Shown piece after piece: positions 1-5,075 of a DNA stretch of 7,788 nt. The first letter of the stretch is position 1. The number at the start of each line of letters is the position of its first letter. Made by a program: the position numbers and the translations under genes. Under the pieces are notes generated by a model. It did not search any database, was not told where the DNA came from, and worked only from the letters and a program-made list of their open reading frames with translations. Origin of the DNA: Flemingiibacterium sp045649205 (GTDB lineage Bacteria > Bacillota > Clostridia > Oscillospirales > CAG-272); assembly GCA_045649205.1 (NCBI GenBank), contig JAZRPJ010000084.1, positions 1 through 7,788 on the forward strand. The letters are read 5' to 3'.

Positions 1-717
1 TCGACCCTGGGGACGGTTATTGTCGCGGTTGAAGTTGCCTTGACCCTGGGGGCGGTTGCCGTCGGGGTTGAAGTTGCCTTGACCCTGGGGGCGGTTGCCG
101 TCGCGGTTGAAGTTGCCTTGACCCTGGGGACGGTTGTTGTCACGGTTAAAGGACTGACCCTGGGGACGATTGTCGCCTCTCGGTGATTCGTGGGGCTTTT
201 CTGCCTCTGGTTTTTCGGAGGCTTTTTCTTCCGGTTTGGTTGTGGGCTTTTCAGCCGCTTTGTCTGCTGCAGCTTTGTCTGCTGCAGCTTTGCCTGCTGC
301 AGGCTTTTCGGCTTTAGCTTCGGGGGCAGGCTTTTTATCTGCAGGTTTATCTGCTTCAGTCTTTTCAGCCGCCTTTTCTGCTTTAGGCTCGGCAGGCTTC
401 TTTTCCTCTGCCTTTTCTGCGGTAACTGCCGCCTCGGAAGCTTCCGCGGGCTTTTCAGCCGCTTTCGCCGCCTTGGGCTTCGGCTCCTCGGAAACTATCT
501 TAACCTTGCCGTCAAGGTAATCGCCGATACTCTTCACCTGCTTGCCAAGGGTGAGGGCATTCATTATAAGTCCCCATTCATCGGGGTCAAGTGAAGTCGA
601 GTGAGTTTTTGCATCAATTCCGTTTGCGGCGAGAATCTCAAGCAGATCCTTGTTTTTAAGTCCTAAGTCCTTCGCTAAACTGCTGACTTTGGTTTGATTT
701 TTCTCTTTTGCTGCCAT
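1..717 (-). CDS. infB: Translation initiation factor IF-2, N-terminal part (cut by window edge)
   Basis: IF-2 is the GTPase that brings initiator tRNA to the 30S subunit and promotes subunit joining. Only the first 239 codons are here; the G domain and C-terminal domains lie outside the window. Residues 1-55 (KVSSLAKDLGLKNKDLLEIL, then a DPDEW region) match the small helical IF-2 N-terminal domain. Residues about 75-185 form a low-complexity Ala/Lys/Glu/Pro linker. From about residue 188 a tandem repeat of the type NRPQGQGNFNRDG begins and runs to the edge. The start is ATG at 717, one nt after the ylxQ stop, with an AGGA ribosome binding site inside the end of ylxQ (731-734), so translation is probably coupled to ylxQ. 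It is the last visible gene of the rimP-nusA operon. Identity rests on the N-terminal domain plus operon position and is secure despite truncation. Confidence 0.95.
   Translation of the reverse strand, partial: MAAKEKNQTKVSSLAKDLGLKNKDLLEILAANGIDAKTHSTSLDPDEWGLIMNALTLGKQVKSIGDYLDGKVKIVSEEPKPKAAKAAEKPAEASEAAVTAEKAEEKKPAEPKAEKAAEKTEADKPADKKPAPEAKAEKPAAGKAAADKAAADKAAEKPTTKPEEKASEKPEAEKPHESPRGDNRPQGQSFNRDNNRPQGQGNFNRDGNRPQGQGNFNPDGNRPQGQGNFNRDNNRPQGR
4..177 (-). repeat. 39-bp tandem repeat inside infB
   Basis: On the plus strand the phrase accctgggg recurs at 4, 43, 82 and 121 (period 39 bp) and at 157 (period 36 bp). The repeats encode copies of RPQGQGNFNRDNN/G in the IF-2 linker, and the shorter unit lacks one residue (RPQGQSFNRDNN). 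The array continues past the left edge, so its full copy number is unknown. Units differ by a few substitutions, some silent and some changing a residue (NRD versus NPD). Confidence 0.93.
258..302 (-). repeat. 15-bp tandem repeat (three units) in the IF-2 linker
   Basis: Three consecutive 15-bp units, ctttgtctgctgcag twice and ctttgcctgctgcag once, encode KAAAD-type repeats within the Ala/Lys-rich linker of IF-2. The near-identical DNA suggests recent slippage duplication. Confidence 0.8.
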
Positions 718-718
718 A

Positions 719-1117
719 TTATATCAATCTTCCTTTCGGTGCGGTATTATCGGTTTGGTTTTCTTCAAAAAGTGCTGTGATTCCGTTTACGAAATTCATA
801 TCGTTAACGCCGACAACGGCGATGCTCGACAGTTTGCCGATCTGACATGCCAGGTCAGCGGAACTTATGGGAACCCTGCAGAGGTCCGTGTCGTAATAAT
901 TGCAGGCATCAAAGATACGCTTGAATGTGTTGTCAGATGCATCCGAGGCTACTATAACCAGCGGCAATTTGCCTCGCCGTACTTCATCCCGGCAGAGGTC
1001 TGTGCCCGAAACGATCTTTCTCGCCCGTGCCGCAAATCCGAGAAGGGACAAGAGCTTTTTTTCGCACCCGTCCTTAAGGATATGCAAATTTTTATTCGGT
1101 TCATTATGACTACTCAT
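719..1117 (-). CDS. ylxQ: L7Ae/L30e-type ribosome-associated RNA-binding protein (YlxQ-like)
   Basis: A small protein of the ribosomal L7Ae/L30e/S12e fold, 132 residues from the ATG at 1117. Family members bind RNA kink-turns; the physiological role of YlxQ itself is poorly defined. Residues about 20-115 carry the fold: LLSLLGFAARARKIVSG, then DEVRRGKLPLVIVASDAS (basic strand and turn), and a late IAVVGVNDMNFVNGI segment. The start is ATG at 1117 because AGGAG (1128-1132) sits 10 nt upstream; an in-frame TTG at 1126 would be only 1 nt from that site. The gene overlaps the end of ylxR by 8 nt and its stop is 1 nt before infB, so it is translationally embedded in the operon. The N-terminal roughly 12 residues and the C-terminal tail lie outside the fold. 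Confidence 0.9.
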   Translation of the reverse strand: MSSHNEPNKNLHILKDGCEKKLLSLLGFAARARKIVSGTDLCRDEVRRGKLPLVIVASDASDNTFKRIFDACNYYDTDLCRVPISSADLACQIGKLSSIAVVGVNDMNFVNGITALFEENQTDNTAPKGRLI

Positions 1118-1400
1118 TCCGGGCAAGCTCCTGTTCTATGAGAGAATACAGCTCGTCTGGAATATTCACTTCAAGACTGCGTTCAATAGATTTACGTTTG
1201 CGGCATTTCTTAAGGCATTCCGCGCTCTTACATACATATGCACCTCTGCCGGACTTTTTGCCGGTAAGGTCAAGAGATACCGCTCCGTCAGGACCGCGTA
1301 CCACCCTTGCAAGCTCGCCTTTGGGCTTTGAGGTTCCGCATCCGAGGCATTTGCGCTCGGGGATCTTTTTCTTTGGCTTCTGCTGATTATTTTCCTGCAA
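1110..1400 (-). CDS. ylxR: YlxR family RNA-binding protein (DUF448)
   Basis: 96 residues. The family hallmark is clear: PERKCLGC at 14-21 with paired cysteines (C18, C21), followed by a GRGAYVC segment at 51-57 and a basic helical stretch (KSAECLKKCRKRKS). YlxR proteins sit between nusA and infB in many Gram-positive genomes; reported roles include nucleic-acid binding and modulation of expression, but a firm biochemical function is not settled. The start is TTG at 1400: GGGAGG at 1411-1416 lies 10 nt upstream and no ATG lies in frame nearby. There are 83 nt between the nusA stop and this start, the largest gap in the operon; I saw no terminator there. The 3' end overlaps ylxQ by 8 nt. Confidence 0.92.
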   Translation of the reverse strand: MQENNQQKPKKKIPERKCLGCGTSKPKGELARVVRGPDGAVSLDLTGKKSGRGAYVCKSAECLKKCRKRKSIERSLEVNIPDELYSLIEQELARNE

Positions 1401-1483
1401 AATACGATTTCCTCCCGTATTTTCGTTGTGACGGTCAGCACCGAGATTACCGGCAGCTTTTCCGCCTTTATGATTTGTGTGAA

Positions 1484-2590
1484 TTATTCATCGTCGGATT
1501 CGTTTATGTTCTCGATGGCGAGGGCAGCGGCTGCTCTCTCGGCATTTTCCTGTTCAAGTGCCTCTCTTGTCTTAATGTCGATCTTGATTCCGGTAAGACG
1601 CGCGGCAAGACGCGCGTTCTGACCCTCTTTACCGATGGCAAGGGAGAGCTGATCCGCATCCACAACTACGCGGCAAACCTTTTCGCTGTCGAATACAACA
1701 TCCTTTACGGTTGCCGGAGAAAGTGCGGCGGCTACGTACTCTGCCGGATCGTCGCTGTACTTTATAATGTCGATTTTTTCGCCGCGAAGCTCGTTGGAAA
1801 TCCCTTGGATTCTCATTCCGCGGTTACCGATACAAGCACCGATGGGATCAACGTTTTCGTCACGGCTCATAACTGCCATCTTTGTGCGTGCGCCTGCCTC
1901 ACGGGTGATGCTCATGATTACGACGGTGCCGTCCTGAATTTCGGGAACGACAAGCTCGAAAAGACGCTTTACAAGACCGGCAGAGGTTCTCGAAAGGGAT
2001 ACGAGAGGACCTCTTATGGATTCTTTCATGACTTCGGTTACGAAAACCTTGACGCGGTCGCCTACGTTGAAGTGCTCACCGGGGATCTGGTCTGCCTTCT
2101 TGAGGTATACCTTGCTTGTTCCGGTATCAACGAGTACGTCCTCATTTTCGGGATCGACTCTGTCAACAATGGCGGTGATGATCTCTTCCTTCTTGCTCTC
2201 ATATTCCTTGATGATCATGGAACGTTCTGCCTCACGGATACCCTGGATGATGACCTGCTTTGCTGTCTGTGCGGCAAGACGGCGGAAGTTCCTCGGCTTC
2301 AGCTCGGTTTCGGCAATGCCGCCGATCTTATATCTCTTGTTTATCTTATGTGCGTCCTCAAGGGAAATCTCCAGATTCTCGTCGGTTACTTCTTCGACGA
2401 TATTCTTCTGCTCGAATACACGGATGCTCTTTTTGTCTTTGTTGATCTCAACACGGACGTTGGCAAGACCGTTGCTGTCACGTTTGTAAGCGCTGATGAG
2501 AGCTGCTTCCACACGCTCCAGCATATAATCCACTCCGATTCCCTTTTCCTTTTCAAGAAGTTCGAGGGCTTCAAACAATTCGTTGTTCAT
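1484..2590 (-). CDS. nusA: Transcription termination/antitermination protein NusA
   Basis: NusA binds RNA polymerase and nascent RNA and modulates pausing, intrinsic termination and antitermination. The 368-residue product has the standard order: an N-terminal RNAP-binding domain (about 1-125, MNNELFEALELLEKEKGI start), an S1 domain (about 135-201), KH1 (about 205-275, with the G-N-R-G loop at 255-258) and KH2 (about 285-345, with AIGKEGQNARLA at 318-329). It ends in an acidic tail (NESDDE) and lacks the C-terminal acidic repeats of enterobacterial NusA, as is usual in Gram-positives. The start is ATG at 2590, with AGGA at 2604-2607. It lies 27 nt downstream of rimP in the same operon. No key residue appears to be missing. 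Confidence 0.97.
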   Translation of the reverse strand: MNNELFEALELLEKEKGIGVDYMLERVEAALISAYKRDSNGLANVRVEINKDKKSIRVFEQKNIVEEVTDENLEISLEDAHKINKRYKIGGIAETELKPRNFRRLAAQTAKQVIIQGIREAERSMIIKEYESKKEEIITAIVDRVDPENEDVLVDTGTSKVYLKKADQIPGEHFNVGDRVKVFVTEVMKESIRGPLVSLSRTSAGLVKRLFELVVPEIQDGTVVIMSITREAGARTKMAVMSRDENVDPIGACIGNRGMRIQGISNELRGEKIDIIKYSDDPAEYVAAALSPATVKDVVFDSEKVCRVVVDADQLSLAIGKEGQNARLAARLTGIKIDIKTREALEQENAERAAAALAIENINESDDE

Positions 2591-2617
2591 TTTTAAAATC
2601 TATTCCTTTCACAAAAA

Positions 2618-3100
2618 TTAGAAATCGTATACTGTTTTTGCTTTTGAAACGGCAGAGTGTGGGATTCTCACTTCCTCACCGTTCATATCGAGAATGATGG
2701 CGGAATCCTCGTAGCCTTTAAGGTTTCCCGTGTAGGATTTAACTCCGGGTTTTGATTCAAGGGGCGCAAAAAGGCGAAGCTCTGCCTTCTCGCCAATACA
2801 ACACTCGAAATGCCAGTCGTATTTTAAATCCCGTTCAAGTCCGGGGGAAGATACTTCAAGATGGTAAGCATCCTCAATTGGGTCGATCTCATCGAGCAGG
2901 GGATCAATGGTGCGATGCACCTTCTCGCAGTCTTCGATGTCAATACCCTCGTCGCTGTCGATGGTGAAGCGCAGGAAAAAGTCCGCGCCTTCCTTTACAT
3001 ACTCAATGTCCCAGACTTCATAGCCTAACTCGTTTATAACCGGGGTCAAAGCCTCTGTCACCACAGCAACTACATTTTTTGATGAATTTTTCTTTTTCAC
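2618..3100 (-). CDS. rimP: Ribosome maturation factor RimP
   Basis: RimP assists late maturation of the 30S subunit. The 160-residue product is of normal family length. The N-terminal alpha/beta domain holds ELGYEVWDIEYVKEG and the diagnostic LEVSSPGLERDL motif (81-92); the C-terminal part (about 93-160) is the SH3-like domain, ending in IPHSAVSKAKTVYDF. The start is GTG at 3100: GGAG at 3109-3112 is 8 nt upstream, and an ATG at 3114 is in another frame and stops at once. It is the first gene of the operon, with a promoter and a structured leader upstream. Confidence 0.96.
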   Translation of the reverse strand: MKKKNSSKNVVAVVTEALTPVINELGYEVWDIEYVKEGADFFLRFTIDSDEGIDIEDCEKVHRTIDPLLDEIDPIEDAYHLEVSSPGLERDLKYDWHFECCIGEKAELRLFAPLESKPGVKSYTGNLKGYEDSAIILDMNGEEVRIPHSAVSKAKTVYDF

Positions 3101-3120
3101 AAAAATTTCTCCATACCTTT

Positions 3121-3180
3121 ACGTCAGGCGAAAAACGCCTAAACGTAATAAATTAAGAGTGAGTTTGTCAACCCACTCTT
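3121..3180 (-). promoter_or_regulatory. Structured 5' leader of rimP (two hairpins)
   Basis: Two inverted repeats lie between the promoter and rimP. At 3155-3180 the arms aagagtggg and ctcactctt form a 9-bp stem (one G-T pair) with an 8-nt loop. At 3126-3140 aggcg and cgcct form a 5-bp stem with a T5 loop in the minus-strand transcript, flanked by matching ACGT arms. Neither has a following U-run, so they do not look like terminators. They could stabilise the mRNA or act in feedback control of the operon; the latter is inference. Confidence 0.45.
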
Positions 3181-3206
3181 CCTTATACCATATTCTTACT
3201 ATATTA

Positions 3207-3235
3207 AGTATACCACACATTTTCCAAAAATGCAA
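3207..3235 (-). promoter_or_regulatory. Sigma-A promoter of the rimP-nusA-infB operon
   Basis: On the minus strand, TTGCAT (3235-3230) is followed by a 17-nt spacer and TATACT (3212-3207). The spacer ends in TGG, giving an extended -10 (TGGTATACT). The -35 is weak but the extended -10 compensates. Transcription would begin near 3200, leaving a leader of about 100 nt before rimP. Confidence 0.6.
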
Positions 3236-3294
3236 TACCTTTTTATAAAAAAGTTGAAAATCTTTTTTAGCGGGACGCGCAGGGGGAGTCTTGT

Positions 3295-3328
3295 GGGGAG
3301 AAACTTTCTTATAAGAAAGTTTCTCCCC
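3295..3328. repeat. 34-bp perfect palindrome
   Basis: The half-site ggggagaaactttctta (17 bp) is followed directly by its exact reverse complement. It lies about 60 bp upstream of the rimP promoter in DNA without a gene. It is not followed by a T-run on either strand, so it is unlikely to be a simple terminator. Confidence 0.9.
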
Positions 3329-3351
3329 AAAGTTCCGCTTTGCGGAACTTT
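3329..3351. repeat. 10-bp hairpin adjoining the palindrome
   Basis: The arms aaagttccgc and gcggaacttt flank a 3-nt loop (ttt). The element abuts the 34-bp palindrome without a gap. On the plus strand a short tt follows, on the minus strand it is followed by the palindrome. Together they look like a small mobile-type or REP-like hairpin pair rather than a gene terminator. Confidence 0.75.
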
Positions 3352-3360
3352 TACCCCTCT

Positions 3361-3698
3361 TCAAAGAATTTTAATGGGGGCAATCTTACCCACATCGCGA
3401 ATAGCGGCATTGCAAAAGGGACAGGCAAATTTCTTCACGCAAACTAAAATCCGCCCCATAGGTTTGGCGGCTGAGTTAACCCCGACTTCATGTGATAGCA
3501 TCCACCGTCTGACCATACAAGCGAGTGATTCCACTGCCAAACGTACCGTCCCTTGATGCCTTAGCGGAAACGCTGTTAGGGCGCTATACCCGAACATAGG
3601 TGCTGCCCCTTGGCGGAGGGTGTCGAAAGAGGGGGCGGAGTCCGAGGAGGGGGAGCCTTTACGCAGTATGGTTCCCCCCCCTCGAGCCATTCCCCAAC
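3361..3698. other. Intergenic stretch without a recognisable gene
   Basis: No supported coding region. A minus-strand open frame crosses it and would end at 3361 in a Cys-containing tail (CPFCNAAIRDVGKIAPIKIL), but it has no ribosome binding site, its sequence resembles no family I know, and it runs back through the riboswitch, so I do not call it. Structures seen: a hairpin AGCG-GAAA-CGCT near 3563-3574, and a GC-rich stem GGGGGAGCC (3649-3657) with GGTTCCCCC (3670-3678), which includes a run of eight C at 3674-3681. This could be decayed coding or mobile DNA. Confidence 0.4.
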
Positions 3699-3761
3699 GC
3701 CGAGGACGGCATATGACGGTCGAGGCTTCCGAGCCATCTCTTGGTGCCGAGTACGGCATAT
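3699..3761. repeat. Paired short palindromic repeat, locus A
   Basis: GCCGAGGACGGCATAT at 3699-3714 and GCCGAGTACGGCATAT at 3746-3761, 47 bp apart. Each can fold as a small GCCG-loop-CGGC hairpin. The same pair is present in reverse orientation at 7681-7754, so this is a dispersed intergenic element. Confidence 0.7.
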
Positions 3762-3777
3762 ATCGGGCGTCGCACCC

Positions 3778-3806
3778 TTGACAAAGCCAGCACATCGTGG
3801 TATAAT
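3778..3806 (+). promoter_or_regulatory. Perfect-consensus sigma-A promoter of the cobalamin uptake unit
   Basis: TTGACA (3778-3783), exactly 17 nt of spacer, TATAAT (3801-3806), and a TGG just before the -10 that adds an extended -10 contact. All twelve hexamer positions match consensus. Transcription should start near 3813, just upstream of the riboswitch. Such a strong promoter fits a unit whose control is mainly by attenuation. Confidence 0.88.
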
Positions 3807-3854
3807 ATAACTGCAAAAGAATAGCACAGTCCATCGAAGCGGAAAGCTTCGTTG

Positions 3855-3990
3855 TCGGGGACGCTGCAGGACGGCGCACCTCGGGGATAAGGAAACAGCG
3901 GTGAAAATCCGCGGCAACAGCCATTACCGTAATTTTCGGCACGCGTCAGGGGTGCGTCACCGAATTAAGTCGGAATGCTTATCGTTCTGT
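3855..3990 (+). ncRNA. Cobalamin (B12) riboswitch aptamer
   Basis: The conserved core is visible in order: a GGCGCA element (about 3873), GGGGATAAGGAAACA, the GCGGTGAAAATCCGC stem-loop (3898-3912), GGCAACAGCCATTACCGTAA (3913-3932), a variable GC-rich arm with complementary GACGC/GCGTC-like segments, and the 3' box AAGTCGGAATGCTTATCG (about 3967-3984). These parts match the cobalamin riboswitch family, though the usual CCCGCNACTGTA core is divergent here (GCCATTACCGTAA). A GAAGC-GGAAA-GCTTC hairpin (3835-3851) stands just before it. The ligand, adenosyl- versus methyl/aquocobalamin, cannot be decided by eye. It sits between a strong promoter and a terminator ahead of the DUF4430 and ECF S genes, so it should switch them off when cobalamin is plentiful. 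Boundaries are approximate. Confidence 0.8.
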
Positions 3991-4060
3991 GAAATGTAGA
4001 TGCTCCTTGGGCAAGATGGAGGACGCGGACACCGACAGCAGCGATCTGCTTTTTTCGTGT

Positions 4061-4101
4061 CGCCTTTTCCGCCGAATCAGAGGAAGGGGCGTTTATTTTA
4101 T
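4061..4101 (+). terminator. Intrinsic terminator in the riboswitch expression platform
   Basis: CGCCTTTTCC (4061-4070) pairs over 10 bp, including two G-U pairs, with GGAAGGGGCG (4082-4091) across an 11-nt loop. It is followed at once by tttattttat. It lies after the aptamer and 20 nt before the ribosome binding site, as expected for a ligand-induced terminator. An upstream alternative stem (gacac 4028-4032 with gtgtc 4057-4061, enclosing AGCAG-CGAT-CTGCT) shares its first bases and could act as the antiterminator; that is inference. Confidence 0.72.
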
Positions 4102-4135
4102 CCTTTTGACAAAAAATTCGAAAGGAAATATTATT

Positions 4136-4552
4136 ATGAAAAAAGTATTATCTCTTGTTCTTACCCTTGTGATTGTCGTCTGCCTCGGCGCTTGCGGCGC
4201 GGCGGATGCGACCGGTGTATGGGAAAACGCCACCTACACCGAGGACACTGAACTCGGCGAGGGTGCCAAAACTGTAGTCGTTGAAGTAGCCGCCGAGGGA
4301 AAGACAGTTACATTTACCGTAAAAACCGATAAGGATACCGTAGGAGCAGCCCTGATTGAGCACGAACTTCTCGCCGGCGATGAAAGCGAGTTCGGTCTGT
4401 ATGTCAAGGCAGTAAACGGTATGACCGCAGACTACGATGTGAACCAGTGTTACTGGGCATTTTACGTCAACGGCGAATATGCCATGAGTGGAGTGGACAC
4501 CACGGAAATTACCGAAGGTGCCGTATACAGAATTGAGTACACAAAGGGATAA
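4136..4552 (+). CDS. DUF4430 (transcobalamin C-terminal-like) lipoprotein, probable cobalamin-binding
   Basis: A 138-residue surface lipoprotein. Residues 1-19 are a signal peptide (MKKVLSLVLTLVIVVCLGA) with lipobox LGAC, so C20 would be lipidated and anchor the protein to the outer face of the membrane. Residues about 55-137 match DUF4430: a beta segment VTFTVKTDKDTVGAALIEHE, then YVKAVNGM (89-96), YWAFYVNGEYAMSGVD (106-121) and EGAVYRIEYTK. This fold resembles the C-terminal domain of animal transcobalamin and intrinsic factor. The start at ATG 4136 follows AAAGGAAA (4121-4128); an in-frame ATG at 3989 would lie inside the riboswitch region. It is preceded by a cobalamin riboswitch and followed 7-22 nt later by an ECF S component, so I infer it captures cobalamin or a corrinoid for import. 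Ligand binding is not shown by sequence alone. Confidence 0.85.
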   Translation: MKKVLSLVLTLVIVVCLGACGAADATGVWENATYTEDTELGEGAKTVVVEVAAEGKTVTFTVKTDKDTVGAALIEHELLAGDESEFGLYVKAVNGMTADYDVNQCYWAFYVNGEYAMSGVDTTEITEGAVYRIEYTKG

Positions 4553-4574
4553 CCCCTCGCTGAAGATATGGGAA

Positions 4575-5072
4575 ATGACCGTATTTGCTATGCTTGGCAC
4601 GGTCATGTTCTGCTCGAAGATCATAATGGAACTGCTGCCGAACATTCACCTTCTCGGAATGCTTACGATAACTTACACTATCGTATTTCGCAAAAAAGCA
4701 CTGATACCTATTTATGTCTACGTGATAATAAACGGCGTGTACGCAGGATTCTCCATGTGGTGGTTCCCATATCTTTATGTATGGACGATACTTTGGGGGA
4801 TTACCATGCTTCTCCCGAAAAGTATGCCCATTGCAGTAAAGTCAATCGTGTATCCGCTGGTCTGCGGACTCCACGGCTTCGCTTTCGGCGCACTGTACGC
4901 ACCGGCGCAGGCTTTCATGTTCGGGCTGGACTTCGACGGCATGATTGCCTGGATCGCGGCAGGACTGCCCTTTGATCTCATCCACGGGCTCGGAAACCTT
5001 ACCGCCGGATTTCTTATTTTACCCCTGTCAGAGCTTCTCACAAAGCTGATGAAAAGAAGGAGCCGTCAGTAA
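4575..5072 (+). CDS. ECF transporter S component (putative cobalamin/corrinoid specificity subunit)
   Basis: A small, very hydrophobic membrane protein, 165 residues from ATG 4575, with about six membrane segments (roughly 3-19, 24-38, 42-58, 62-80, 92-112, 126-155) and a basic tail (KLMKRRSRQ). Size and layout fit the substrate-binding S subunits of energy-coupling-factor transporters. Small residues in the first helix (FAMLGTVMF) are where such proteins contact EcfT. No EcfA or EcfT gene is nearby, so it probably shares a general module (group II). Substrate is inferred from the riboswitch and the DUF4430 partner. The start is uncertain: ATG 4575 has no good ribosome binding site, whereas a CTG at 4560 lies 10 nt after AAAGGGA (4543-4549) and would add MKIWE; a GTG at 4488 and TTG at 4533 overlap the previous gene. 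The stop lies 3 bp from the convergent neighbour. Confidence 0.8.
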   Translation: MTVFAMLGTVMFCSKIIMELLPNIHLLGMLTITYTIVFRKKALIPIYVYVIINGVYAGFSMWWFPYLYVWTILWGITMLLPKSMPIAVKSIVYPLVCGLHGFAFGALYAPAQAFMFGLDFDGMIAWIAAGLPFDLIHGLGNLTAGFLILPLSELLTKLMKRRSRQ

Positions 5073-5075
5073 AAA

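Noticed and set aside
170..594. Plus-strand open frames rich in Ser/Ala/Phe/Gly over the infB linker
   Set aside because: They are antisense shadows of the low-complexity Ala/Lys linker of IF-2 and have no ribosome binding site or family resemblance.
1307..2596. Long plus-strand open frame of 429 codons antisense to nusA
   Set aside because: It mirrors the conserved NusA and YlxR coding frames; NusA has complete domains on the minus strand, and no start signal supports the plus frame.
3119..3364. Minus-strand 81-codon frame over the rimP leader
   Set aside because: It covers the promoter and palindrome and has basic low-complexity content; no start signal.
3699..3761. CRISPR-like array
   Set aside because: Only two copies of a 16-bp palindromic core with unequal spacing here and at locus B; no longer repeat, no cas genes.
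3361..3942. Minus-strand 193-codon frame as a real gene
   Set aside because: It starts inside the riboswitch on the opposite strand, lacks a ribosome binding site, and shows no recognisable domain; kept only as a low-interest finding.
4037..4055. AGCAG-CGAT-CTGCT-TTTTT as the main riboswitch terminator
   Set aside because: The stem is only 5 bp; the 10-bp hairpin at 4061-4091 with a following T-rich tract is a better terminator, and this stem fits better inside a competing structure.
4106..4111. TTGACA just before the lipoprotein gene as a second promoter
   Set aside because: No -10 at a suitable distance; the hexamer lies between the terminator and the ribosome binding site.
4148..4645. 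Minus-strand frame antisense to the DUF4430 gene
   Set aside because: Shadow of a well-supported lipoprotein with signal peptide, lipobox and ribosome binding site.
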